Assembly (NCBI GenBank): GCA_037893225.1 | Contig: JAZGUH010000074.1 | Span: 248,001-312,000, forward strand | Direction: 5' to 3' | Length of the DNA stretch: 64,000 nucleotides | Source of the DNA: Hippasteria phrygiana | Taxonomy: Eukaryota > Echinodermata > Asteroidea > Valvatida > Goniasteridae | In this document: positions 56,085 to 64,000 of the stretch, one piece after another | Layout: each line of letters begins with the position of its first letter | Position numbering within the stretch: position 1 is the first letter of the stretch | Notes under the pieces: generated by a model | Seen by the model: the letters and a program-made list of their open reading frames with translations, nothing else | The model's database searches: none | Told to the model about the DNA's origin: nothing | Program-made: the position numbers and the translations under genes

Positions 56085-56266
56085 AAATTCAGTGTTTTTG
56101 GAAGCTGGTTATGTCTTCTTTGCCTTAAGTGCAGCCATCGTATACTTTTGTTTCGAGTAAGAATTTCATGGAATTGTATGTGTTACGTTTCGTAAGTTTC
56201 TTCCCAGATCACCCTCCTCACTTCTCGACGGTAGAAGTTTTAAGCTTCCTTTGAAATATCCAGCAA

Positions 56267-56340
56267 GTCCCCGTGGCGTAATGGATCAGCGCGTTGGACT
56301 TCTAATTCAAAGGTTCCGGGTTCGAGTCCCGGCGGGGATG
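56267..56340 (+). tRNA. tRNA-Arg(TCT), U92
   Basis: Exact Arg consensus. Confidence 0.95.
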
Positions 56341-56617
56341 AACTTTTGTGTGTGTCCGAACTATTTTTTGTTGAATATTTTGTCCCGATTTTCCTTCACC
56401 ATTTGATGTTTGTTCAGGAACTCTCCCATCTCTTTGTCACAACCTAAAGTTCCGAGTGACCACCAATACCGGTTAATAGCACACTTTATGTATCCTCGAT
56501 TACAGTGTCAAAGGTTGGAAATTAAACATTTGCTGATTGTCGCAGATCATACCTATATGCATTTCGAAGCCAGAAAGTAATGATTTTTCTAAAAGTTCTT
56601 AAATTCCACTGTTGTGA

Positions 56618-56699
56618 GACGAGGTGGCCGAGTGGTTAAGGCGATGGACTGCTAATCCATTGTGCTCTGCACGCGTGGTTTCGAATCCTATCCTCGTCG
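56618..56699 (+). tRNA. tRNA-Ser(GCT), U93, class W
   Basis: G53T in box B plus CCTAT. Confidence 0.82.
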
Positions 56700-56881
56700 A
56701 AATTCAGTGTTTTTGGAATCTGTTTATGTCTTCTTTGCCTTAAGTGCAGCCATCGTATACTGTTGTTTCGAGTAAGAATTTCATGGAATTGTATGTGTTA
56801 CGTTTCGTAAGTTTCTTCCCAGATCACCCTCCTCACTTCTCGACGGTAGAAGTTTTAAGCTTCCTTTGAAATATCCAGCAA

Positions 56882-56955
56882 GTCCCCGTGGCGTAATGGA
56901 TCAGCGCGTTGGACTTCTAATTCAAAGGTTCCGGGTTCGAGTCCCGGCGGGGATG
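56882..56955 (+). tRNA. tRNA-Arg(TCT), U93
   Basis: Exact Arg consensus. Confidence 0.95.
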
Positions 56956-57232
56956 AACTTTTGTGTGTGTCCGAACTATTTTTTGTTGAATATTTTGTCC
57001 CGATTTTCCTTCACCATTTGATGTTTGTTCAGGAACTCTCCCATCTCTTTGTCACAACCTAAAGTTCCGAGTGACCACCAATACCGGTTAATAGCACACT
57101 TTATGTATCCTCGATTACAGTGTCAAAGGTTGGAAATTAAACATTTGCTGATTGTCGCAGATCATACCTATATGCATTTCGAAGCCAGAAATTAATGATT
57201 TTTCTAAAAGTTCTTAAATTCCACTGTTGTGA

Positions 57233-57314
57233 GACGAGGTGGCCGAGTGGTTAAGGCGATGGACTGCTAATCCATTGTGCTCTGCACGCGTGGGTTCGAA
57301 TCCCATCCTCGTCG
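57233..57314 (+). tRNA. tRNA-Ser(GCT), U94
   Basis: Exact Ser consensus. Confidence 0.96.
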
Positions 57315-57496
57315 AAATTCAGTGTTTTTGGAAGCTGTTTATGTCTTCTTTGCCTTAAGTGCAGCCATCGTATACTTTTGTTTCGAGTAAGAATTTCATG
57401 GAATTGTATGTGTTACGTTTCGTAAGTTTCCTCCCAGATCACCCTCCTCACTTTTCGACGGTAGAAGTTTTAAGCTTCCTTTGAAATATCCAGCAA

Positions 57497-57570
57497 TTCC
57501 CCGTGGCGTAATGGATCAGCGCGTTGGACTTCTAATTCAAAGGTTCCGGGTTCGAGTCCCGGCGGGGATG
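57497..57570 (+). tRNA. tRNA-Arg(TCT), U94, class X
   Basis: G1T. Confidence 0.85.
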
Positions 57571-57846
57571 AACTTTTGTGTGTGTCCGAACTATTTTTTG
57601 TTGAATATTTTGTCCCGATTTTCCTTCACCATTTGATGTTTGTTCAGGAACTCTCCCATCTCTTTGTCACAACCTAAAGTTCCGAGTGACCACCAATAAC
57701 GGTTAATAACACACTTTATGTATCCTCGATTACAGTGTCAAAGGTTGGAAATTAAACATTTGCTGATTGTCGCAGATCATACCTATATCATTTCGAAGCC
57801 AGAAAGTAATGATTTTTCTAAAAGTTCTTAAATTCCACTGTTGTGA

Positions 57847-57928
57847 GACGAGGTGGCCGAGTGGTTAAGGCGATGGACTGCTAATCCATTGTGCTCTGCA
57901 CGCGTGGGTTCGAATCCCATCCTCGTCG
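57847..57928 (+). tRNA. tRNA-Ser(GCT), U95
   Basis: Exact Ser consensus; CAGTCTTTTT trailer. Confidence 0.96.
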
Positions 57929-58110
57929 AAATTCAGTCTTTTTGGAAGCTGTTTATGTCTTCTTTGCCTTAAGTGCAGCCATCGTATACTTTTGTTTCGA
58001 GTAAGAATTTCATGGAATTGTATGTGTTACGCTTCGTAAGTTTCTTCCCAGATCACCCTTCTCACTTCTCGACGGTAGAGGTTTTAAGCTTCCTTTGAAG
58101 TATCCAGCAA

Positions 58111-58184
58111 GTCCCCGTGGCGTAATGGATCAGCGCGTTGGACTTCTAATTCAAAGGTTCCGGGTTCGAGTCCCGGCGGGGATG
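58111..58184 (+). tRNA. tRNA-Arg(TCT), U95
   Basis: Exact Arg consensus. Confidence 0.95.
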
Positions 58185-58468
58185 AACTTTTGTGTGTGTC
58201 CGAACTATTTTTTGTTGAATATTTTGTCCCGATTTTCCTTCACCATTTGATGTTTGTTCAGGAACTCTCCCATCTCTTTGTCACAACCTAATGTTCCGAG
58301 TGACCACCAATACCGGTTAATAACACACTTTATGTATCCTCGATTACAGTGTCAAAGGTTGGAAATTAAACATTTGCTGATTGTCGCAGATCATACCTAT
58401 ATGCATTTCGAAGCCAGAAAGTAATGATTTTTCTAAAAGTTCTTAAATTCCACTGTTGTGAGACGAGG

Positions 58469-58479
58469 TGGCCGAGTGG
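58469..58479 (+). promoter_or_regulatory. Box A of tRNA-Ser, representative unit U96
   Basis: TGGCCGAGTGG fits the pol III box A consensus TRGYNNARNNG at gene bases 8-18. It sits at the same place in every Ser gene; changes in other units are noted in their entries. Confidence 0.9.
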
Positions 58480-58521
58480 TTAAGGCGATGGACTGCTAAT
58501 CCATTGTGCTCTGCACGCGTG

Positions 58522-58532
58522 GGTTCGAATCC
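58522..58532 (+). promoter_or_regulatory. Box B of tRNA-Ser, representative unit U96
   Basis: GGTTCGAATCC is a perfect box B at gene bases 61-71, the TFIIIC binding element. Class W units carry GTTTCGAATCC here, and U19 and U23 carry GGTTTGAATCC. Confidence 0.92.
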
Positions 58533-58553
58533 CATCCTCGTCGAAATTCAGTG

Positions 58554-58558
58554 TTTTT
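58554..58558 (+). terminator. Pol III T5 terminator after tRNA-Ser, representative unit U96
   Basis: Five T residues begin 11 bases after the Ser gene in essentially every unit, so Ser is expected to be transcribed separately from Arg. Confidence 0.85.
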
Positions 58559-58732
58559 GGAAGCTGTTTATGTCTTCTTTGCCTTAAGTGCAGCAATCGT
58601 ATACTTTTGTTTCGAGTAAGAATTTCATGGAATTGTATGTGTTACGTTTCGTAAGTTTCTTCCCAGATGACCATCCTCACTTCTCGACGGTAGAAGTTTT
58701 AAGCTTCCTTTGAAATATCCAGCAAGTCCCCG

Positions 58733-58743
58733 TGGCGTAATGG
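58733..58743 (+). promoter_or_regulatory. Box A of tRNA-Arg, representative unit U96
   Basis: TGGCGTAATGG fits box A at gene bases 8-18. Class P (TGACGTAATGG) and class R (TTGCGTAATGG) depart from it. Confidence 0.88.
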
Positions 58744-58777
58744 ATCAGCGCGTTGGACTTCTAATTCAAAGGTTCCG

Positions 58778-58788
58778 GGTTCGAGTCC
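58778..58788 (+). promoter_or_regulatory. Box B of tRNA-Arg, representative unit U96
   Basis: GGTTCGAGTCC at gene bases 53-63 is a perfect box B. I found box B largely intact in Arg genes throughout the array, with a T in place of the final or penultimate C in a minority. Confidence 0.9.
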
Positions 58789-58802
58789 CGGCGGGGGTGA
58801 AC

Positions 58803-58828
58803 TTTTGTGTGTGTCCGAACTATTTTTT
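58803..58828 (+). terminator. Double pol III terminator after tRNA-Arg (T4 then T6), representative unit U96
   Basis: T4 starts 4 bases after the Arg gene and T6 starts 24 bases after it. U4, U8, U11 and U16 have T5 in place of T4. The second tract looks like a backup for read-through of the weak first one. Confidence 0.8.
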
Positions 58829-59076
58829 GTTGAATATTTTGTCCCGATTTTCCTTCACCATTTGATGTTTGTTCAGGAACTCTCCCATCTCTTTGTCACA
58901 ACCTAAAGTTCCGAGTGACCACCAATACCGGTTAATAACACACTTTATGTATCCTCGATTACAGTGTCAAAGGTTGGAAATTAAACATTTGCTGATTGTC
59001 GCAGATCATACCTATATGCATTTCGAAGCCAGAAAGTAATGATTTTTCTAAAAGTTCTTAAATTCCACTGTTGTGA

Positions 59077-59158
59077 GACGAGGTGGCCGAGTGGTTAAGG
59101 CGATGGACTGCTAATCCATTGTGCTCTGCACGCGTGGGTTCGAATCCCATCCTCGTCG
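59077..59158 (+). tRNA. tRNA-Ser(GCT), U97, class Z
   Basis: Exact Ser consensus. Confidence 0.96.
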
Positions 59159-59340
59159 AAATTCAGTGTTTTTGGAAGCTGTTTATGTCTTCTTTGCCTT
59201 AAGTGCAGCCATCGTATACTTTTGTTTCGAGTAAGAATTTCATGGAATTGTATGTGTTACGTTTCGTAAGTTTCTTCCCAGATTACCATCCTCACTTCTC
59301 GACGGTAGAAGTTTTAAGCTTCCTTTGAAATATCCAGCAA

Positions 59341-59414
59341 GTCCCCGTGGCGTAATGGATCAGCGCGTTGGACTTCTAATTCAAAGGTTCCGGGTTCGAG
59401 TCCCGGCGGGGGTG
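59341..59414 (+). tRNA. tRNA-Arg(TCT), U97, class Z
   Basis: CGGGGGT acceptor end. Confidence 0.92.
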
Positions 59415-59691
59415 AACTTTTGTGTGTGTCCGAACTATTTTTTGTTGAATATTTTGTCCCGATTTTCCTTCACCATTTGATGTTTGTTCAGGAACTCTCC
59501 CATCTCTTTGTCACAACCTAAAGTTCCGAGTGACCACCAATACCGGTTAATAACACACTTTATGTATCCTCGATTACAGTGTCAAAGGTTGGAAATTAAA
59601 CATTTGCTGATTGTCGCAGATCATACCTATATGCATTTCGAAGCCAGAAAGTAATGATTTTTCTAAAAGTTCTTAAATTGCACTGTTGTGA

Positions 59692-59773
59692 GACGAGATG
59701 GCCGAGTGGTTAAGGCGATGGACTGCTAATCCATTCTGCTCTGCACGCGTGGGTTCGAATCCCATCCTCGTCG
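59692..59773 (+). tRNA. tRNA-Ser(GCT), U98, class B
   Basis: G7A and variable-arm mismatch. Confidence 0.85.
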
Positions 59774-59955
59774 AAATTCAGTGTTTTTGGAAGCTGTTTA
59801 TGTCTTCTTTGCCTTAAGTGCAGCCATCGTATACTTTTGTTTCGAGTAAGAATTTCATGGAATTGTATGTGTTACGTTTCGTAAGTTTCTTCCCAGATCA
59901 CCCTCCTCACTTCTCGACGGTAGAGGTTTTAAGCTTCCTTTGAAATATCCAGCAA

Positions 59956-60029
59956 GTCCCCGTGGCGTAATGGATCAGCGCGTTGGACTTCTAATTCAAA
60001 GGTTCCGGGTTCGAGTCCCGGCGGGGATG
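59956..60029 (+). tRNA. tRNA-Arg(TCT), U98
   Basis: Exact Arg consensus. Confidence 0.95.
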
Positions 60030-60305
60030 AACTTTTGTGTGTGTCCGAACTATTTTTTGTTGAATATTTTGTCCCGATTTTCCTTCACCATTTGATGTTT
60101 GTTCAGGAACTCTCCCATCTCTTTGTCACAACCTAAAGTTCCGAGTGACCACCAATACCGGTTAATAACACACTTTATGTATCCTCGATTACAGTGTCAA
60201 AGGTTGGAAATTAAGCATTTGCTGATTGTCGCAGATCATACCTATATCATTTCGAAGCCAGAAAGTAATGATTTTTCTAAAAGTTCTTAAATTCCACTGT
60301 TGTGA

Positions 60306-60387
60306 GACGAGGTGGCCGAGTGGTTAAGGCGATGGACTGCTAATCCATTGTGCTCTGCACACGTGGGTTCGAATCCCATCCTCGTCG
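60306..60387 (+). tRNA. tRNA-Ser(GCT), U99, class C
   Basis: CACACG variable-arm change only. Confidence 0.94.
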
Positions 60388-60569
60388 AAATTCGGTGTTT
60401 TTGGAAGCTGTTTATGTCTTCTTTGCCTTAAGTGCAGCCATCGTATACTTTTGTTTCGAGTAAGAATTTCATGGAACTGTATGTGTTACGTTTCGTAAGT
60501 TTCTTCCCAGATCACCCTCCTCACTTCTCGACGGTAGAAGTTTTAAGCTTCCTTTGAAATATCTAACAA

Positions 60570-60643
60570 GTCCCCGTGGCGTAATGGATCAGCGCGTTGG
60601 ACTTCTAATTCAAAGGTTCCGGGTTCGAGTCCCGGCGGGGGTG
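60570..60643 (+). tRNA. tRNA-Arg(TCT), U99, class C
   Basis: CGGGGGT acceptor end; leader ATCTAACAAG. Confidence 0.92.
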
Positions 60644-60920
60644 AACTTTTGTGTGTGTCCGAACTATTTTTTGTTGAATATTTTGTCCCGATTTTCCTTC
60701 ACCATTTGATGTTTGTTCAGGAACTCTCCCATCTCTTTGTCACAACCTAAAGTTCCGAGTGACCACCAATACCGGTTAATAACACACTTTATGTATCCTC
60801 GATTACAGTGTCAAAGGTTGGAAATTAAACATTTGCTGATTGTCGCAGATCATACCTATATGCATTTCGAAGCCAGAAAGTAATGATTTTTCTAAAAGTT
60901 TTTAAATTGCACTGTTGTGA

Positions 60921-61002
60921 GACGAGGTGGCCGAGTGGTTAAGGCGATGGACTGCTAATCCATTGTGCTCTGCACGTGTGGGTTCGAATCCCATCCTCGT
61001 CG
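60921..61002 (+). tRNA. tRNA-Ser(GCT), U100, class D
   Basis: CACGTG at the variable-arm end is the only change. Confidence 0.94.
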
Positions 61003-61184
61003 AAATTCAGTGTTTTTGAAAGCTGTTTATGTCTTCTTTGCCTTAAGTGCAGCCATCGTATACTTTTGTTTCGAGTAAGAATTTCATGGAATTGTATGTG
61101 TTACGTTTCGTAAGTTTCTTCCCAGATCACCCTCCTCACTTCTCGACGGTAGAGGTTTTAAGCTTCCTTTGAAATATCCAGCAA

Positions 61185-61258
61185 GTCCCCGTGGCGTAAT
61201 GGATCAGCGCGTTGGACTTCTAATTCAAAGGTTCCGGGTTCGAGTCCTGGCGGGGATG
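61185..61258 (+). tRNA. tRNA-Arg(TCT), U100, class D
   Basis: CCTGG wobble only. Confidence 0.93.
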
Positions 61259-61535
61259 AACTTTTGTGTGTGTCCGAACTATTTTTTGTTGAATATTTTG
61301 TCCCGATTTTCCTTCACCATTTGATGTTTGTTCAGGAACTCTCCCATCTCTTTGTCACAACCTAAAGTTCCGAGTGACCACCAATACCGGTTAATAACAC
61401 ACTTTATGTATCCTCGATTACAGTGTCAAAGGTTGGAAATTAAACATTTGCTGATTGTCGCAGATCATACCTATATGCATTTCGAAGCCAGAAAGTAATG
61501 ATTTTTCTAAAAGTTCTTAAATTCCACTGTTGTGA

Positions 61536-61617
61536 GACGAGGTGGCCGAGTGGTTAAGGCGATGGACTGCTAATCCATTGTGCTCTGCACGCGTGGGTTC
61601 GAATCCCATCCTCGTCG
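61536..61617 (+). tRNA. tRNA-Ser(GCT), U101, class Z
   Basis: Exact Ser consensus. Confidence 0.96.
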
Positions 61618-61799
61618 AAATTCAGTGTTTTTGGAAGCTGTTTATGTCTTCTTTGCCTTAAGTGCAGCCATCGTATACTTTTGTTTCGAGTAAGAATTTC
61701 ATGGAATTGTATGTGTTACGTTTCGTAAGTTTCTTCCCAGATTACCATCCTCACTTCTCGACGGTAGAAGTTTTAAGCTTCCTTTGAAATATCCAGCAA

Positions 61800-61873
61800 G
61801 TCCCCGTGGCGTAATGGATCAGCGCGTTGGACTTCTAATTCAAAGGTTCCGGGTTCGAGTCCCGGCGGGGGTG
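61800..61873 (+). tRNA. tRNA-Arg(TCT), U101, class Z
   Basis: CGGGGGT acceptor end. Confidence 0.92.
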
Positions 61874-62150
61874 AACTTTTGTGTGTGTCCGAACTATTTT
61901 TTGTTGAATATTTTGTCCCGATTTTCCTTCACCATTTGATGTTTGTTCAGGAACTCTCCCATCTCTTTGTCACAACCTAAAGTTCCGAGTGACCACCAAT
62001 ACCGGTTAATAACACACTTTATGTATCCTCGATTACAGTGTCAAAGGTTGGAAATTAAACATTTGCTGATTGTCGCAGATCATACCTATATGCATTTCGA
62101 AGCCAGAAAGTAATGATTTTTCTAAAAGTTCTTAAATTGCACTGTTGTGA

Positions 62151-62232
62151 GACGAGATGGCCGAGTGGTTAAGGCGATGGACTGCTAATCCATTCTGCTC
62201 TGCACGCGTGGGTTCGAATCCCATCCTCGTCG
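62151..62232 (+). tRNA. tRNA-Ser(GCT), U102, class B
   Basis: G7A and variable-arm mismatch. Confidence 0.85.
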
Positions 62233-62414
62233 AAATTCAGTGTTTTTGGAAGCTGTTTATGTCTTCTTTGCCTTAAGTGCAGCCATCGTATACTTTTGTT
62301 TCGAGTAAGAATTTCATGGAATTGTATGTGTTACGTTTCGTAAGTTTCTTCCCAGATCACCCTCCTCACTTCTCGACGGTAGAGGTTTTAAGCTTCCTTT
62401 GAAATATCCAGCAA

Positions 62415-62488
62415 GTCCCCGTGGCGTAATGGATCAGCGCGTTGGACTTCTAATTCAAAGGTTCCGGGTTCGAGTCCCGGCGGGGATG
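62415..62488 (+). tRNA. tRNA-Arg(TCT), U102
   Basis: Exact Arg consensus. Confidence 0.95.
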
Positions 62489-62764
62489 AACTTTTGTGTG
62501 TGTCCGAACTATTTTTTGTTGAATATTTTGTCCCGATTTTCCTTCACCATTTGATGTTTGTTCAGGAACTCTCCCATCTCTTTGTCACAACCTAAAGTTC
62601 CGAGTGACCACCAATACCGGTTAATAACACACTTTATGTATCCTCGATTACAGTGTCAAAGGTTGGAAATTAAGCATTTGCTGATTGTCGCAGATCATAC
62701 CTATATCATTTCGAAGCCAGAAAGTAATGATTTTTCTAAAAGTTCTTAAATTCCACTGTTGTGA

Positions 62765-62846
62765 GACGAGGTGGCCGAGTGGTTAAGGCGATGGACTGCT
62801 AATCCATTGTGCTCTGCACACGTGGGTTCGAATCCCATCCTCGTCG
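62765..62846 (+). tRNA. tRNA-Ser(GCT), U103, class C
   Basis: CACACG variable-arm change only. Confidence 0.94.
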
Positions 62847-63028
62847 AAATTCGGTGTTTTTGGAAGCTGTTTATGTCTTCTTTGCCTTAAGTGCAGCCAT
62901 CGTATACTTTTGTTTCGAGTAAGAATTTCATGGAACTGTATGTGTTACGTTTCGTAAGTTTCTTCCCAGATCACCCTCCTCACTTCTCGACGGTAGAAGT
63001 TTTAAGCTTCCTTTGAAATATCCAACAA

Positions 63029-63102
63029 GTCCCCGTGGCGTAATGGATCAGCGCGTTGGACTTCTAATTCAAAGGTTCCGGGTTCGAGTCCCGGCGGGGG
63101 TG
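63029..63102 (+). tRNA. tRNA-Arg(TCT), U103, class C
   Basis: CGGGGGT acceptor end; leader ATCCAACAAG. Confidence 0.92.
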
Positions 63103-63379
63103 AACTTTTGTGTGTGTCCGAACTATTTTTTGTTGAATATTTTGTCCCGATTTTCCTTCACCATTTGATGTTTGTTCAGGAACTCTCCCATCTCTTTGTC
63201 ACAACCTAAAGTTCCGAGTGACCACCAATACCGGTTAATAACACACTTTATGTATCCTCGATTACAGTGTCAAAGGTTGGAAATTAAACATTTGCTGATT
63301 GTCGCAGATCATACCTATATGCATTTCGAAGCCAGAAAGTAATGATTTTTCTAAAAGTTTTTAAATTGCACTGTTGTGA

Positions 63380-63461
63380 GACGAGGTGGCCGAGTGGTTA
63401 AGGCGATGGACTGCTAATCCATTGTGCTCTGCACGTGTGGGTTCGAATCCCATCCTCGTCG
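63380..63461 (+). tRNA. tRNA-Ser(GCT), U104, class D
   Basis: CACGTG variable-arm change only. Confidence 0.94.
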
Positions 63462-63643
63462 AAATTCAGTGTTTTTGAAAGCTGTTTATGTCTTCTTTGC
63501 CTTAAGTGCAGCCATCGTATACTTTTGTTTCGAGTAAGAATTTCATGGAATTGTATGTGTTACGTTTCGTAAGTTTCTTCCCAGATCACCCTCCTCACTT
63601 CTCGACGGTAGAGGTTTTAAGCTTCCTTTGAAATATCCAGCAA

Positions 63644-63717
63644 GTCCCCGTGGCGTAATGGATCAGCGCGTTGGACTTCTAATTCAAAGGTTCCGGGTTC
63701 GAGTCCTGGCGGGGATG
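63644..63717 (+). tRNA. tRNA-Arg(TCT), U104, class D
   Basis: CCTGG wobble only. Confidence 0.93.
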
Positions 63718-63994
63718 AACTTTTGTGTGTGTCCGAACTATTTTTTGTTGAATATTTTGTCCCGATTTTCCTTCACCATTTGATGTTTGTTCAGGAACTC
63801 TCCCATCTCTTTGTCACAACCTAAAGTTCCGAGTGACCACCAATACCGGTTAATAACACACTTTATGTATCCTCGATTACAGTGTCAAAGGTTGGAAATT
63901 AAACATTTGCTGATTGTCGCAGATCATACCTAAATGCATTTCGAAGCCAGAAAGTAATGATTTTTCTAAAAGTTCTTAAATTGCACTGTTGTGA

Positions 63995-64000
63995 GACGAG
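63995..64000 (+). tRNA. tRNA-Ser, U105, cut by window end
   Basis: Only GACGAG is present, in the right place after TTGTGA, so the array continues beyond the window. Confidence 0.85.

Larger units (their letters stand above)
58462..58543 (+). tRNA. tRNA-Ser(GCT), U96 (reference copy)
   Basis: Exact Ser consensus: 82 nt, acceptor GACGAGG/CCTCGTC, D loop with G18G19, anticodon stem ATGGA/TCCAT around loop CTGCTAA (GCT at 58495-58497), variable stem GTGC/GCAC, T-arm GTGGG/CCCAT, discriminator G, no CCA. It reads AGC and AGU. The 5' flank is A/T-rich (CTAAAAG, TTAAATT 20-40 bp upstream), which may help pol III factor placement. From memory it matches vertebrate tRNA-Ser(GCT) at or near identity. 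Confidence 0.97.
58726..58799 (+). tRNA. tRNA-Arg(TCT), U96, class Y (reference layout)
   Basis: 74 nt, D-stem GCGT/GCGC with 9-nt loop holding GG, anticodon stem TTGGA/TTCAA around CTTCTAA (TCT at 58760-58762), T-arm CCGGG/CCCGG, discriminator G, preceded directly by CAGCAA. It reads AGA (and AGG by wobble). No intron sits after base 37, where many animal Arg(TCT) genes have one. Acceptor end is the CGGGGGT variant (U-G at pair 2-71) instead of consensus CGGGGAT. Confidence 0.93.
51085..60920 (+). repeat. Higher-order repeat: 8-unit block of 4918 bp, two copies
   Basis: U84-U91 (51085-56002) and U92-U99 (56003-60920) both read V W X Y Y Z B C. U92 follows a C unit rather than the T unit that precedes V elsewhere, so this boundary is the duplication junction. 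The rare ATCTAACA before the Arg gene is shared by U91 and U99. Confidence 0.92.
59077..63994 (+). repeat. Higher-order repeat: 4-unit block of 2459 bp, two copies
   Basis: U97-U100 (59077-61535) and U101-U104 (61536-63994) both read Z B C D. D is seen only here. The second block repeats the period exactly and continues past the window edge. Confidence 0.92.
1..64000 (+). repeat. Tandem array of a 614-615 bp tRNA-Ser(GCT)/tRNA-Arg(TCT) unit, 104 complete copies
   Basis: Ser gene starts recur every 612-617 bp from 76 to 63995, all in the same orientation, except the U62 to U63 and U63 to U64 steps (615 and 623 bp, the latter carrying an 8-nt duplication). Each unit holds Ser (82 nt), a 182-nt spacer, Arg (74 nt) and a spacer of about 276-277 nt. 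The spacers are nearly as well conserved as the genes, which is the signature of concerted evolution rather than of selection on the genes alone. Every unit has a HindIII-type AAGCTT about 25-30 bp upstream of Arg. The spacer 60-80 bp upstream of Ser exists in four states: CCATATGC (mostly U1-U35), CCTATATGC, ACATATATGC and the one-base-shorter CCTATATCA. These states travel with particular gene variants and allow units to be classified. Both window ends fall inside the array, so total copy number is unknown. Confidence 0.98.

Noticed and set aside
58543..58726. Ser-Arg dicistronic tRNA transcript
   Set aside because: A T5 terminator begins 11 bases after Ser and Arg has its own box A and B, so separate transcripts are simpler.
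1..64000. CRISPR array
   Set aside because: The whole 614 bp unit repeats, with no short repeat/variable spacer pattern.
1..64000. tRNA-derived SINEs
   Set aside because: Copies are head-to-tail with constant spacing, no A-rich or simple-repeat tails, no target-site duplications, and complete tRNA folds at both genes.
1..64000. Entamoeba-type tRNA array
   Set aside because: Those arrays carry short tandem repeats in A/T-rich spacers; none are seen here, and the Ser gene looks animal-like.
1..64000. 5S rRNA, spliced leader or snRNA genes in the spacers
   Set aside because: I searched the spacers by eye for a third pol III or snRNA gene and saw no further box A/B pair or recognisable RNA.

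Overview
The whole 64 kb window is one uninterrupted, head-to-tail tandem array of a ~614-615 bp unit. I count 104 complete units (U1-U104) plus the first 6 bases of a 105th Ser gene. Every unit carries two tRNA genes on the + strand: a long-arm tRNA-Ser with anticodon GCT (82 nt) and, 264 bp downstream (start to start), an intronless tRNA-Arg with anticodon TCT (74 nt). I see no protein-coding gene, mobile element, rRNA or CRISPR array. The short open frames in the Arg-to-Ser spacer recur only because the unit recurs. Neither edge of the array is visible.

This is a nuclear eukaryotic genome. The genes have internal box A and box B pol III promoters, oligo-T terminators and no encoded CCA. 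From memory, the Ser consensus is the same as, or nearly the same as, vertebrate tRNA-Ser(GCT), and the Arg gene resembles animal tRNA-Arg(TCT), so an animal is most likely. I cannot name the species.

Unit layout: Ser gene (82 nt); 182-nt spacer with a T5 terminator; Arg gene (74 nt); spacer of about 276-277 nt starting with T4 and T6 tracts and running into the next Ser gene. No stretch over 300 bases lacks a gene. Together the two tRNAs read all four AGN codons (AGU/AGC Ser, AGA/AGG Arg) in a fixed 1:1 gene ratio.

Regionally, U1-U35 (about 1-21.5 kb) are the most varied. They include altered anticodons (Ser body with GCA, Arg body with TTT), small indels and several stem mismatches, and by my reading contain no exact Ser consensus copy. 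U36-U104 (21.5-64 kb) are far more uniform and fall into recurring classes: P (Arg G10A plus stem A29), Q (Ser TCCGT anticodon stem), R (Arg G9T), T (Arg CCTGG T-stem), V (Ser CCTAT T-stem), W (Ser box B G-to-T), X (Arg G1T), Y and Z (Arg ...GGGGGT acceptor), B (Ser G7A), C (Ser CACACG arm), D (Ser CACGTG arm). These classes recur in the same order, giving nested higher-order repeats of 3, 4, 6, 8 and 13 units. U78 and U39 are hybrid units marking a duplication junction and a one-unit deletion. The pattern is that of a multigene array evolving by unequal exchange and homogenisation, with defective variants spreading alongside intact ones.
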